Assembly: GCA_003117195.1 (NCBI GenBank)
Contig: BDSI01000004.1
Location: forward strand, 491,290 to 555,289
Direction: 5' to 3'
DNA length: 64,000 bases
Source of the DNA: Eudorina sp. 2006-703-Eu-15
Lineage: Eukaryota; Chlorophyta; Chlorophyceae; Chlamydomonadales; Volvocaceae
The first letter of the stretch is position 1, and each line of letters starts with the position of its first letter. Positions 46,967 through 58,528 of this stretch are shown piece by piece. A program made the translations under genes and the position numbers. The notes below the pieces were generated by a model. It worked only from the letters and a program-made list of their open reading frames with translations, searched no databases and had not been told where the DNA came from.

Positions 46967-47780
46967 CTACTGCCTGGCTGCTGTCCAGCGGGAGAGGACG
47001 CTCGTGGTGCTGCGCCAGGGCGGCAGGGAGTTCCCTGTGGCCTCGAAGCTGAACTTCATCTCGGCGCAGATGAGTTTGACCATCTCCTGGATCTTGCTGT
47101 ACGGCGCCACCAGCTCCTCCGGGACAGCGGCCAGCAGCTGTCGGTAACGGTCCGTGGCGTACACGGACCCGATGCAGAAATGCTCCCGGAAGTTGGGTTC
47201 CACCACCAGCGGCGCCGCGTTGGCGCCACCGCAGCCCTTGACCACGACAAAGTCGTGGGCCAGGCGCAGCGAGGTCGGCGTGAAGTTGGAGGCGTGCTGT
47301 GCGACATGGTAGGCGTCATAGCCCATATCCCGTAGCCGCTGGGCTAGCGTCATCGCTTCGGCCGCATAGCCTTGACGCTTGAGGAGGCGCACATCGTTCA
47401 GGAGCTGCAAAGCGCAATGAGACGAAAGCAATCCAAGGTAAGAGACGAACGGCGTGTTGTCAGGGCATCTGAAAGAAGCACGGTGACAACCCAACGTTAA
47501 CAGGATGAGAATGTGAAGTAAGCATTAGACGGATGGCCTCAACCGGAGAAACAATCGCAGTGAAACGGCGAGAAACGCAAGGGATGCCGTTAAGGCGGCC
47601 CATCTACCATACATGAATAAATTTGAGTTTACCCGCCGCCTCACCCTTGCAGTTGCTGCTGATGCCTGCCAGGTTTGGGCAATCTCTTCGAAGTCTGCAG
47701 CATCCGCCGCTGTTCGACCGCCGCGAAGGCGACTTGCACGGTTAGTTGAGGATGTTCCAGCATATTCACACTGAGCTTCC
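46967..47780 (-). CDS. DUF506 (PDDEXK-like) family protein, 5' end incomplete
   Basis: The last exon (47404-46967, 145 residues and a stop) reads LAQRLRDMGYDAYHVAQHAS, then VVEPNFREHFCIGSV, YRQLLAAVPEELVAPYSKIQ, MVKLICAEMKFSFEATG and LPPWRSTTSVLSRW. These match the DUF506 family, classed as PDDEXK nuclease-like but of unproven activity. They include the family-typical PPWR at the C terminus and the paired strand with E and F residues. An upstream exon (about 47780-47645), joining in phase 0 at AATAR, encodes DFEEIAQTWQ and nearby residues. The start codon was not found, so further exons probably lie above 47780. Family members are known in plants, where many are stress-responsive. Confidence 0.75.
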
Positions 47781-47785
47781 TCCAA

Positions 47786-50651
47786 ACCAGGAATCTGTAA
47801 TGCACGGTTAGAGGTCAGGGAAAAGCAATTTCACGTGGACGTCACCAAAGGCGGGGGCAAAGGACATGCGGCGGCCGATCATGATACAAATGTTGAGCAT
47901 CAAAATACGCATAACAAACTAAAAATGCAGACGTCGCAAGCACCATACTGTTGCGCCTGCCGCCTGCCGCCGACTCGGCAAATTTGCGCCGGGAACGTGA
48001 CCGCACGCACAAAATTACCATGTATCAAAAACACCTCACCTCAACAGCGAAAAGCAGGCTGCCAGCAGCAAGTGAGCTCGGTGGCGCGTGAAGCCGAGTC
48101 ATTCTTGCCAGTTTGTAGCTTGGCGTTAAACAGCAGCGCTGGCCTCAAAAACGTTAAGAACAAATAAAGCACTGTTACGAAACGGACAAACTCTTTCTGT
48201 CCTTCAGGTCTGAACGTAGGTTCATTAAGAAGAAAATCTCATTGTACGACGGTCGCCCAAGGCTTATTCCGTTGTTTCCAATCTTTTGCGACAAAGAACT
48301 CATACGAATATTGCAAGCGGGCGGTTGGAAACATAGGGTGAGAAACCCTGGCCTAGAGGCCCCCGAGGCTCGAAGATACTTGTCGCACCTGTCGTGAAAG
48401 TGAAGTTTCGCCAAAGTGCCTACGAAAACGCTGTCTGTCAGATACTCAACGTCGTGGCTTGAATTCGAGTTGTGCGTGCCTGCCTTGGACTGCCCTGACC
48501 AGCCCTGACTGGTCCCTGTCAAGTGTTCTTCGGCAGGCCCGAGTCCGCCTCTCGCGCAGAGGCACGTGTAGATGTACTTCACCGTCCAACCAGTTTTTTC
48601 ATTTGTGTATTATGCCTCCTTACGGGGGGCCCTTTACTTAGCATCGCTGCCCGAGCCCGGTCGCACCCAAGGGCGCCAACCGCTTCACCCTCGAAGCTCC
48701 AGGAGCCGTAAGGAACTCTTACACATGTGTTTCCCTTTCCAATCCAGTGAGCGATAACAGGCATCAGGCCACCTGCGTGAACCGCAGCCTTTGGCCTCGT
48801 CGGGCTGCCGTCGTACTGCCCGGCCCACCGCACTGTGCGAGGGCAGCCCGCTGAGGTGCGCAGCCGTTGCTCACAAGCCGGCGCATTCTTTCTTAGCATA
48901 GCAGTCAACACCCATACTGCGAGCTTTTGATTAAGTTTGGATTTTGATCGTTGCCTGTTCGCTACCCGATGCACTGGAACTCCTCGTAGCCCGCTCTGGG
49001 GGTCGCCTGAAACGCCGCGTGTAGCAGCTTTTACAGTGAAAATGCTCCGTTGTTGAGCGTGTATGACTTTGCACGAGAGCACTTCGAGAGCGCCGAATTC
49101 GCAGCCGCGCAAGCGGGTGCGCTTGCGGTGGGACGGCAGGGAAGCTTCCCTTCCCTTCCCTTGGGGGATTCTCCTTCACGTGGACGTGCCCGCCTTTTCA
49201 CGTGGCCAGCCAGGGCCCTGAGCGGGGTCCGCCAGGTCAGCCAGGTAAGCGGATCAGGGTGCAGGGTGCAGCGTTGCAAGCAGGACCGCTGGACCCTGGC
49301 GGCTGGCGCCCGCCCGGGGGCGACACCGCGGCAGATTCCACCGCATGGGCACCCACCCATTTGCTTCGGAGACACACAACCGGATATCTAACCGCGCGAC
49401 CGCGCGGCATTTTGGGCACCCAGATGCCGCATGCAGCCGCCAATATCTCGTGTGGCAAGCAGGGGCACAATGGCACAAACGACACGGCGGCGGCCTGGCG
49501 GCCCTGTCAAGCTCTGGGGCCCGGGGCCGAGTATCCCTCCGCAACCACCCCCGACCCACTTCCCGCGAGATATTCGCGGCGATCCAGACTATGGCTGTAC
49601 GCCGGAGGACGGAGTCCAGTTCCCACTTCCCATGGATGCCATGTGTCCAAGCTGTAAACGAAATCCTCCTCGCGGCCGTGCCGTCTGCATCACGGTGCGA
49701 TGTCAGGTACCCTACCACCGCGCCGCCTTCTGGCTTCTGCACCACACCACGTGAGGTCCGAGCAGTGCGTCGAGCAGGGCCACGACCTGCCGCGACCTGC
49801 CAGCTGCCACGACCTGCCGCGACCTGCCGACGACGCGTTGCTCAGACAGACTCATCCCAGCCGACGGCCAGGAAACGGTCACGGCTTGCGGGATGCGGGT
49901 GCGGTGTTGAGATGGATCGGCTGGCACCTGGCATGGGCGGGGGCCGGGCGGGCGACGGACCAGGTCGCCGGGGAATTCCCCTGGGGGAGCGAGGCAGCCT
50001 CAGGGAGAGCAATCTATGGACGGGGGGCAATTCACATCTGCAGGCCCTCTGGACTAGGGTGGGCTCGCCGCGGTGCCCCCATTTCCTCCCCCCCCCGAGG
50101 TGCGCAACGCGCTACTGCTGACTAATCTCGCGCATGAACATCGCCGACCATCGCCGATAGCGTCCGATGGCTAGGCATGGCTCCGAGAATGACGAACAGA
50201 AGAGCCGGGCTCGGTAGACTTAAGGCACATGATTGCATCCCTTGTGACCCGATTAGTTGTAAGGATGAGGTAACGGTTCTTGGGACCCCGCTGAAGACTG
50301 TAGGCGGGTTACTTCACAGTTTGTTTGCATGGCCAACTGCCAACCCACCAACGGTCGGTTTGATAGTCTAGATGGTACCATCCACTATGTCTGCGCGCGC
50401 GTGTACGCGGAGCCTTGTAGTCGTTGCTTACATGACTCATTGTTATAAGATTGTTCTGCGGTTTGAAGGGTTGTTTTAGGATCCAGGACAGGTCACTCTT
50501 CGTCGTTTTGGGACCCACAGACAAGGGGCCAGCACAATATGACTCATCATTAAATTGTAGAATTGCGCAGATGACTTTGTGAAGTCGTAAAAACGCTTCA
50601 ACCGAGGACCGCAGCGGGATAGAAACGGCCTGCGAGCGACATTCCGGTCAG
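47786..50651. other. Spacer upstream of the DUF506 gene, no supported gene
   Basis: It should contain the missing 5' exons and promoter of the DUF506 gene. A minus-strand frame at 48175-48582 ends in MSSLSQKIGNNGISLGRPSY and NEIFFLMNLRSDLKDRKSL. That stretch has plausible composition but no recognisable family and no resolved splice partner. A short array of CGACCTGCC-like units occurs at 49781-49830. The right end, near 50000-50650, has no convincing frame. Confidence 0.35.
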
Positions 50652-53600
50652 ATGACCGAGCGAACCAAGGATGAAGACGGCTCCTCAGAACTCACCGAGC
50701 TTCGTCAGCGCGTGGTCAAGCTTGAGGCTCTCCTTCAGGCGTTCGTTGCAGCTTTTCCAACGGTCTTGCCGCTCGCTGTCCCAGCTCCAGGTGCGTTTCG
50801 TCTGCAAACCACCACGATTTGGCCGCGACTCGTTGTGACAAAGTTTAAATGCATGCTTTGGGCGAGATGGTTTTTGAATGGTGCGCAAACCTCGTCTTTG
50901 TCGCGGGCCCTTCGGAACCCCCCAGCGGCGCCCACCCACCGGATGTAACCTGCACCTCCACCTCCACCTCCACCTCCACCTCCACCTCCACCTCCACCTC
51001 CACCTCCACCTCCACCTCCACCTCCACCTCCACCTCCACCTCCACCTCCACCTCCACCTCCACCTCCACCTCCACCTCCACCTCCACCTCCACCTCCACC
51101 TCCACCTCCACCTCCACCTCCACCTCCACCTCCACCTCCACCTCCACCTCCACCTCCACCTCCACCTCCACCTCCACCTCCACCTCCACCTCCTCCTCCT
51201 CCGTGTCTCAGCACGCACAGTGGAGTTGACATACAGCCTCCGGCCTGGAGGGAACCTCGAGGCCCTAAACCCCGACCGACTGGAGGCCCCAGTCACCCAG
51301 TTGGGCTTTCCATCGTCGGTGTGTCCCAGACTTCTTCCGCAGCTCGGAATGGGTCGCAGACGTGGCCCAAACAGAAGGCGCCCGACCGCCCGTCCCCATG
51401 GATGGATTCCCGGAGCTCACCTTCCCACACATTCCATAGCCGGCCAACGGCGCGACTGCCCTCATTTACGGACGATTAGCTTCGTCCACGCCACATGCCA
51501 CACGCCACATGCCACGTGTTCCATGATCCCGCCCACCAGGCTGCTCACCACCTCGGCTGTGGAGCTGAACCCCTTTGCCGTTTGTCGAACGCCCAACCCC
51601 GCAGGTCAGCGGCTGCTTCCGGAGCCCGGCTCGGATGCTGCTGCGGCGGCGGCGGCGGCGGGGCCGGAGGGCCGCGGGGGCGCCGCCGCCGCCGCCACGC
51701 CCTGCCTTCCCGGCCCTGCTCCCTCGTCCCCCGGCAGCTCCACGGCCCCGGGTCCCGCAGGGGCTGCTACCCCTAGCCCATTCCGGAATCCAGGCTCCGC
51801 CGCGGCGGCGGGACACGGCCCCGACCCGGGCGTGGTGCCCGGCGGCGGCGGTGCCTCGGGCAGCGTGGGCGGCGGCTCGGGGGTCGTCGGCGACATGACT
51901 GAGGGCGTCGCGAGCGGTGTCGTCGTCGTGGGTGGCGGCGGCGACGGCGGCATGCCATCCGGCGGCAGTGGCAGCGGCGGCGGCGTCGCGGGGTTCTCGG
52001 TGGCGATGGCGGCGACGCGGGTGGTGATGCACCAGCTGGTGCTGCCGGCGGACGTCAACCAGCTGGGCATCTGCACCGGGGGTCAGGTGGGCGGTGGAGT
52101 CGGCCTCTGTGGAGCACACACCGCAAAACAGCATTCAAATCGGGCCACCACCGGCTGGGCTCGCCATGTCATCTCCTAAAGGCACCGCCTCGCTCTTCCT
52201 CCACGGGACCGCCTCGCTCTCCCTAATCCCTCCCCGGGGACCGCCCCGCTCGTCAGGTTCTGAGCTGGATCGACTTGTGCGCGGGCCTGTCCGCCAAGAC
52301 GCTGGCGCAGGGGCCCTGTGTGACGGCCTCCGTGGACGCGGTGCACTTCCTGCGGCCCTGCCGGCTGGGCTGTGTGGTCATCATTGCGGCCATGGTGTCG
52401 CGGACCTTCACGACCAGTATGGAGGTGGGCAGGGGAGGGAGGTGGGCAGGGGAGGTGGGCAGAGGAGGGAGGTGGGCAGGTGAGGGAGGTGGCCGGGGGA
52501 GGTGGAGGGAGGGTGGGTGGGTGGCTGGGAGCCAGGCAAGGGAGGGTCGGAGGGCGGGCAGTCCAATGGCTGGGCGGCTTGATGTGTGACCGGAGACAAA
52601 CGTGGCAACAGCAACAGCGTCCGTCCAGGGGGGCCGTGAAGGCAAGTTGGACAGGGGGCGACGGGGACCGGAAAGCACATCCGTTGGGGCGAATGAGAGT
52701 AATGAGGGGCGGAGCAGGGACGCAATGGCGGGTAAGCGAGAAACCGTTGGAGAAACCGTTGGAGAAACCGTTGGGTCCCACCTGATGGCCCCACGCGTAG
52801 GTCGCGGTGGTGGTGGAGAGCGAGGACATGCGTACGGGTGTACGGCACCACTGCTGTTCCGCGCACCTGACCTTTGTCGTACGCCCCCGCGCTGGTGCGG
52901 AGGGGCTACCGGCGGGGTCGGCGGCGGGTCTGCTGCCGCGAGTGTACCCCACGACCCCCGACCACCGGGCGGTGTGGGAGGGGGCCGAAGTCCGGCGACA
53001 GCTGCGGCTGGAGCGCCGTACACGTGTACGGCGAAACCCGGAGCTGCGTGACGCGGAGCGGATCTGCAGGTGATGCGGTCTGCGACCGACTGGGGGGCCC
53101 CGGGGGACTGGGGGATCGTCTTCCGCTGTTCTTTCGCGAGATCCTGCTCCTGCTCCTCCCCACCCCACCCCACCCCACCCCACCCCACCCCTCCCTCCCT
53201 CCCTCTTGGCCTCCTCTCCCTCCGACCAGACTGCAGCCCATCACCCATCGAGAGGGCGGGCCCACACTGCCGCCCGCCATCACCTTGCCCCCCTCCCCCA
53301 AACACCACCAACACCACCAACAACAGCACCAACACTACCAGCGATCCTCACCTGGCGGCACAGCGGCCCAGCCCACCTGCAGGGGAGTGACCCAGGAGGA
53401 GGGGGCCGCCGGCGTCCGCGACCCGGACGCTGCGGGCGCCCCCTCAGAGGCGGCCCCCTCAGAGGCGGTGCCGGCCCGTGTGCGGCAGCGCGTGGCCCCT
53501 GGCTGCACCACCTCCTACATGACTCAGTCCATTCTGCCGCAGCACGCCAACACGCTCAACATCACATTCGGAGGCCAGGTGGGCGGGTGCGGGTGCGGCA

Positions 53601-55170
53601 TGAGGATGGTTGGGTGAGTTCATCAGCCCTGCCTCGCAGCGCTGTCCACCTCCCCCCGCCCTCAGGGTCTCCTCAACCCGTCCCCGTCCCCGTCCCCGTC
53701 CCCGTTCCACCTCTGCCCGATTCCGCCCCCCTCCCTACCTCCCTCGTCCCTCGTCCCCCAGGTGATGAGCTGGATGGAGCAGTGCGCCTACATCAGCGCC
53801 TCCCGGCTGCGGGCCCCCTCGTTGCTGACCGCCGCCATGGACAGCGTGTCGTTCGTGCGGCCCACCCGGGTGGGGGACATCCTCTACATCACCGCGCAGG
53901 TGGGGAAGAGGGGGGCAGGGCAGGTGCGGGGAGGGGGAGGGGAGGGGAGGGGAGAGAGACGGGGGCGGACAGAGAGGAGGAAAGTAGAGCAATAGAGAAA
54001 TAGAGAGCTACCGGTAAGGAGAGAGGGGTGAGTGCGTTCGTGACATGAACCTCCCGTATGATGCTTACGAAGTCTCTGCCGTACTCCTCATGTCGTACCT
54101 GTCGTACTCGTGCCGCTATTTGTCGGGCCGCAGGTGACGGCCATCTTCGGCAGCAGCCTGGAGGTGATGGTCAGTGTGTTCGGGGAGAGCCCGTACTCGG
54201 GGGCCGGAAGCAGCGCCGGTGGTGGCGGCGGCGGCGGCGGCGGCGGTGACGGGGGTATCTTCCACTGCGCCGACGCGTACGTCACTGTGGTGGCGGTGGA
54301 CGAGCGACACGCGTCGCCCGTACTGGTAAGGCCCCCCTGGCCCCCTAGTGAGAGAGCGGGAAAGGGAGGAAAGGGAGGGCGTGAGAGGCGGAGGACGGGG
54401 GGGCTGGACAGAGTCCCGGTGTGGGAATGAACGCGGCCAACAATGTCGTGCACTGTCGTACTGTACGGCAACGCCCTGATGCAGGTGCCGTTCGAGCTGG
54501 ATCCGCGGGAGCACGCGGACCAGCTGAGATACAAGGTGGGGCATCGGGGGAGGAAGGGGGAGAGGGGGAAGGACGGTGAGGGCGCGGACCGATGCGTGCG
54601 GAGCATGTACGGCATGTGGGGGGGCGTGCGGAGTATGTACGGCATGTAGGGCATGTAGGGGAGGTCAGGGTTATGGGGGATAGGCGGAGATCAGGACATG
54701 ACAGGGTGAGGAGGCTGCGGCCGTCACCGATGACCCGCTAGGTGGTCCACTTTAACATCCTTAACGAAAAAGAGGTCAGTTGCGTCCTCACCTCGCGAGT
54801 GTGCCGGTGGGCTACTCAGCTGCCTCCCCTGCCTCCCTCCCACCTCCTTATCCCTCCCTCCACCTCCCTCCTCCTCCCCCCTGCATCCCGTACACCCCGC
54901 CTCCCCCGCGTGCCCAACCGCATCACCCTCATCGTCATCGGCCTCACCACCCGCGACCGCCAAACCCACACACGGCCACCACCGCCACCACCACCACCAC
55001 CACCTCCCCAGGGCGCCCTGGCCCGGCGCGCCGAGCGACTGGCCCTGCGGGGGGAGTTCACGGCCGCCGAGACCACCCGGGTGTCCCTGGACGGCAGCCA
55101 CGCCTACAGCCCACCGCCCGAGGCCGCCTCCGCAGACGACCCGCTGGACGCCATTCCGCCGCTGTCGTGA
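50652..55170 (+). CDS. Double-hotdog acyl-CoA thioesterase (about 597 aa)
   Basis: Nine exons in consistent phase: 50652-50790, 51605-52086, 52257-52424, 52801-53069, 53383-53578, 53762-53899, 54134-54325, 54485-54535, 55012-55170. The N terminus is a short coiled coil (LRQRVVKLEALLQAF) and a Gly/Ala-rich linker. Hotdog 1: VNQLGICTGGQ, VLSWIDLCAGLSAKTLAQ, VDAVHFLRPCRLGCVV, TFTTSMEVAVVVESED and HLTFVV. Hotdog 2: ANTLNITFGGQ, VMSWMEQCAYISASRL, MDSVSFVRPTRVGDILYITA and SLEVMVSVFGE, with a Gly-rich insertion, then YVTVVAVDE. The layout resembles ACOT11/ACOT12-type thioesterases, without a visible START domain. They hydrolyse acyl-CoA to free acid and CoA. A 33-base micro-exon at 54742-54774 would also fit in phase 0. 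A TGTAA near 55290 follows the stop. Confidence 0.9.
50951..51199. repeat. (CCACCT)n hexanucleotide array, about 40 units
   Basis: A near-perfect six-base repeat fills about 240 bp of the first intron of the thioesterase gene. Because the unit is six bases with no stop in any phase, all six frames stay open (Pro-Pro, His-Leu and Thr-Ser on plus; Gly-Gly, Arg-Trp and Glu-Val on minus). The minus strand is a (GGTGGA)n G-rich tract with G-quadruplex potential. Confidence 0.97.
52738..52772. repeat. Three tandem copies of a 12-bp unit
   Basis: GAGAAACCGTTG is repeated three times in the thioesterase intron before exon 52801-53069. Confidence 0.9.
53155..53191. repeat. (CACCC)n pentanucleotide run
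   Basis: A short CACCC array followed by CTCCCTCC-type pyrimidine sequence lies in the thioesterase intron before exon 53383-53578. Confidence 0.9.
54729..54770. repeat. Dispersed short repeat, copy B
   Basis: GATGACCCGCTAGGTGGTCC, then ACTTTAACATCCTTAACGA, aligns along its length with copy A at 31761-31800. It lies in the last intron of the thioesterase gene. Confidence 0.65.
54742..54774 (+). other. Candidate 33-bp micro-exon within a dispersed repeat
   Basis: The segment is flanked by a TAG acceptor and a GAG|GTCAGT donor, is in phase 0, and would add VVHFNILNEKE between LRYK and GALARR of the thioesterase. Its sequence belongs to the dispersed repeat also seen at 31761-31800, so it is either an exonised repeat or an intronic copy. 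Confidence 0.35.
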
Positions 55171-55287
55171 CCCCCTTCGTGACCCCCTTCGTGACTGACG
55201 GAGGGGCCCGGCCGCTGCTTCCTGGGCTTCGGACGGTGGGAACCTCAGTACCTCACCGGTCTTCAACCGTCAACCGTCAACCGTCAA

Positions 55288-55313
55288 AATGTAAAGATGT
55301 AGTAAGCATGTAA
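55288..55313 (+). terminator. Polyadenylation signals of the thioesterase gene
   Basis: Two TGTAA motifs (in AAAATGTAAAG and GCATGTAACC) lie about 120-140 bases past the stop, the usual spacing for green algal polyadenylation signals. Confidence 0.7.
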
Positions 55314-55332
55314 CCCCTTGACGTGTCGCATG

Positions 55333-55368
55333 CCCGGGGTCCAGCTGCAGCATCCTTAGTAATAATGG
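55333..55368. repeat. Dispersed short repeat, copy C
   Basis: CCCGGGGTCCAGCTGCAGCA, then TCCTTAGTAATAATGG, resembles copy A with scattered changes. It lies about 160 bp downstream of the thioesterase stop. Confidence 0.55.
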
Positions 55369-57162
55369 TTGTTTTGTTCGTTGTGGGTGGGTGGGTGGGC
55401 GAACCTGGTGGGACGTGGGCATGCAGAGAGAGACCCACGTTGAGCGGAGCGGGCCACGTTTGTGAGGGTTGAGGGTTTCGAGCTTGAGCTGGTGTCGTGG
55501 ATCGCAGGGGGTCGTTGTGCCAGATGGGAGATGGCCTTCGCGCCGCCGATGTTGCTGGCGTTGCCGATGCAGCAGCTGCTGCTGCTGCTGCTGCTGCTGC
55601 CGGTCCCGGCGCTGTACGGGATGTCAAAGGTGTTATTGTGTTGTCGGTTTTGTGATGTCTGTTCTGAAAGTTTGCAAGGGGGGCAAGGCACGTTTTGCGG
55701 CGGCCGCAGCCCGGGGCAGTCGGTCACAAAAAGGGAGCCCTCCCCCGGATCCGCTACAGGGAAGGGCGTGTGAAGCCGGGTGCGTGTGGTCATGTCGTCA
55801 TGACTGGTGTTTCCTGCCCCCACCCTGGAGGAGAGGTCCGTGGGGTTGGAAGTGCGGCGTGGTCCCCTCCCGCGCGACCCACGGGTCGGCACTCGCTCGG
55901 CAGGCCGCCGGACCGGGATGGTCTTTCAGCGGTCGTGTGGGTGCCCGCGACTGGATGCCAGGCTGCGGACATGCGGAGACACCTGCTTGCTGCCCCTCGG
56001 TGTTGTCCGGGGCTTTCGCTGGAGCGCGAGGGCCCATAAGCCCTGGCGGGCTGTTGCCCGTTACTGCCCCGGGTTATCAAACACAGCCCTGACCGCGACG
56101 TGAAGGAAGTTCGGCGCTCTTGCATCGCGAATTCGCGGCCACGGCATGGAAACGCATGGCAGCTTATGGCAGCACGTGGCAGCGTCAGCACATCGCGTTC
56201 GAGCACCGAGGACAGCCCCTCCTTGGAGCGTTGGAGGGCACGCCGTCGGAAACGGACTGTGAAAGCGCGAATCACGGTTGACAAGGGCACAGGCGACGCG
56301 ACGTCGGGGCCAGCCAAGGGAATCAAAAGGGCAAAGGGTGTCGGACGGCCCGGGTCCGATGCGCCGGCGGCTGAGGTTCTCGCGGAGAGGGCTGGCCTGG
56401 TGGTGGCTGGGTGAGCTGCCCCAGGTCCAAGCGTCCAACTAGACTCCCCCCACTCAGCGGGCCTGCCCTGCCTGCCCTTCCCATCGCATCCCTTCCCATC
56501 CCATCCCCTCCCAAGCGGAATCCTCCCAAGGGCTTTCAAAGACCCGCCCATGCCCCCCGTCCCACCTTGGGTCTTCGAATCACGGCCAAGAGATATGAGA
56601 ACACGAGGCCGGCGGCGTTTGAAAGGGCGCGGCCGCGTTTCGAATGTTATTATTAGGATGTTCGAATGATTGATCAACCGATGTCGACGGCAAACTCGAA
56701 GTGCAGGGTCTACAGTCCTACAGAAATCATACACGCACACACACAACCCCGCCTACGGTAGCCACCGACGATCACACGGACACACACACGCGGGCTCGCG
56801 GCTCAGTGCTTTATACACACACGCACAGAAGAGAGCGGGCAGGCAGGTCGGGCAGAGGAGCTGTCGGTCGGCCTCCGCTCGGGCTTCGAGACGTCCTCGC
56901 GCCCAGTCCCTACCGTGAGGAGGTGCGGTGCGGCCGTCAGCAAAGGGGGGGGGAGGGGCAGGAGGAGGAGGTTTCCGGGAGGGTCAGCGCACGCGAGGGC
57001 CTCGGATCATCCCACCCGACGACATACGCGCGCGCAACAAGGGGGCGCCAGGGCTGCTCCGCACATATGGGCCCGATGAGGGACGATGCCGTATTTGGAA
57101 CGCTAGCTCTCCCCCCGCTGCCGCGATCCCGCACCCCTGCCCATCGTGTGATTCCATCACTG

Positions 57163-57326
57163 CCTAGTGCCACTGCCTGGTGCCACTGCCTGGTGCCACT
57201 GTCTGGTGCCACTGTCTGGTGCCACTGTCTGGTGCCACTGTCTGGTGCCACTGTCTGGTGCCGCTGTCTGGTGCCACTGTCTGGTGCCACTGTGTAGTGC
57301 CGCTGTCTGGTGCCGCTGTCTAGCGT
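57163..57326. repeat. 13-bp minisatellite (about 12 copies)
   Basis: The unit TGGTGCCACTGTC repeats with few changes (GCC/GTC at its end). It ends about 60 bp before a long (TG)n tract. Confidence 0.95.
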
Positions 57327-57378
57327 CTGCATCGGGGCAACCACCGCCGCCCCTGTCGGGTGCCTGCCGACAGCCCCA

Positions 57379-57490
<112 letters not shown>

Positions 57491-57774
57491 AAAATAAACC
57501 GAGAGACACGACTTGCGAGGACCCTAATTGCGCACGCGGACGAGTGAGGCCGTTGGCTGCGCATTGCCGACAGGCCGGGGACGTGTATATAGAAAAGAGG
57601 GGCGACATGCGATAAAGCAGAAGCAAAGACATTGTGTCCCCGTAATGGATAGTCGCGGCTGTGCGGGCGGCTTACGCGGGGCTGCGATGGACATGCAAGG
57701 GACAGCAGGACCCGACCCAGCCCGAGGTCAAACCGGTTGCTGGAGATGCAGCTGGGGAGGAACGTCGAGATTAC

Positions 57775-57775
<1 letters not shown>

Positions 57776-57830
<55 letters not shown>
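57776..57830. repeat. (TG)n microsatellite
   Basis: About 27 TG units immediately precede the stem-loop-rich segment at 57860-58118. Confidence 0.98.
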
Positions 57831-57833
<3 letters not shown>

Positions 57834-57859
57834 CGTTACATATCTGCCGGGCCGACACT

Positions 57860-58118
57860 GGCCGGGGGCGCTAACCCGCCCCATACGGGAGACCGCCGAA
57901 GCACTTTCCCCCGGATACGGGGGAAAGGGGCGTAAGGGGCCTCTGTCCCCTCGCTCTCAACCTAGGGCGCGTGCCCGATCCCCGAGGATCGGTGACCGCT
58001 GTGCCCCCTCAAGGGAGTGGGCGAAGGCCCATCCCGGGCGGTCTGCGCCTCGCAGTCCGCTGTTCAACCTCCTCAAGTCCTTGCAGCACCCAGGGCGCGT
58101 TTCGGAGGCGCGCCCCTG
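57860..58118. other. Cluster of GC-rich stem-loops flanked by (TG)n tracts
   Basis: Four compact inverted repeats occur in order: GGGGCG/CGCCCC near 57862-57880; a perfect 10-bp stem CTTTCCCCCG/CGGGGGAAAG with a 4-base loop at 57904-57927; a perfect 7-bp stem CCGATCC/GGATCGG with a 4-base loop at 57974-57991; and CAGGGCGCG paired with CGCGCCCCTG (one bulge) at 58091-58118. The density suggests a structured RNA or a mobile-element relic, but I recognise no family. Confidence 0.4.
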
Positions 58119-58119
58119 C

Positions 58120-58141
58120 TGTGTGTGTGTGTGTGTGTGTT
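58120..58141. repeat. Short (TG)n run
   Basis: About 11 TG units close the right side of the stem-loop-rich segment. Confidence 0.9.
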
Positions 58142-58528
58142 TCAGCGAATCCGGCTGTATGTGACAGGGGACCCCGCACGGCTTCTGTATCGGTGACTGA
58201 CTGGGGTGTCAGGCCGCAGCCTCCTCGCTAACACCCCCAACCCCCCATGCGCACACACTCACTGCGGCGGGTCGGACATGAGAGGCAGAACTGTAACATA
58301 CGCATACCGGGCAACTGTGGGGCCCTGCTGTGCCCATCGCATATCACGCACGCCTGCCATTTACCTTACCTCACCTTGCCTGCGAACGGACGCACTCTGT
58401 GCAACGGCCGCCTGTCGGGTGTCGGCCGCTCCCCTCCCTCTGCCCCGCCGCTGCCCGACGGTCGATGCCCCCCCCCGCCGCCCCCCCCGCCCGCTAGGTA
58501 AGAGAGGTCCGGATCAATCGACCTCCCA

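Noticed and set aside
50878..52179. 433-codon plus frame with a long His-Leu repeat
   Set aside because: Produced by the (CCACCT)n array, which leaves all six frames open; the flanking thioesterase exons splice around it.
55790..56746. 318-codon minus frame
   Set aside because: Arg/Pro/Ser-rich chance composition, no recognisable motif, no supporting neighbours.
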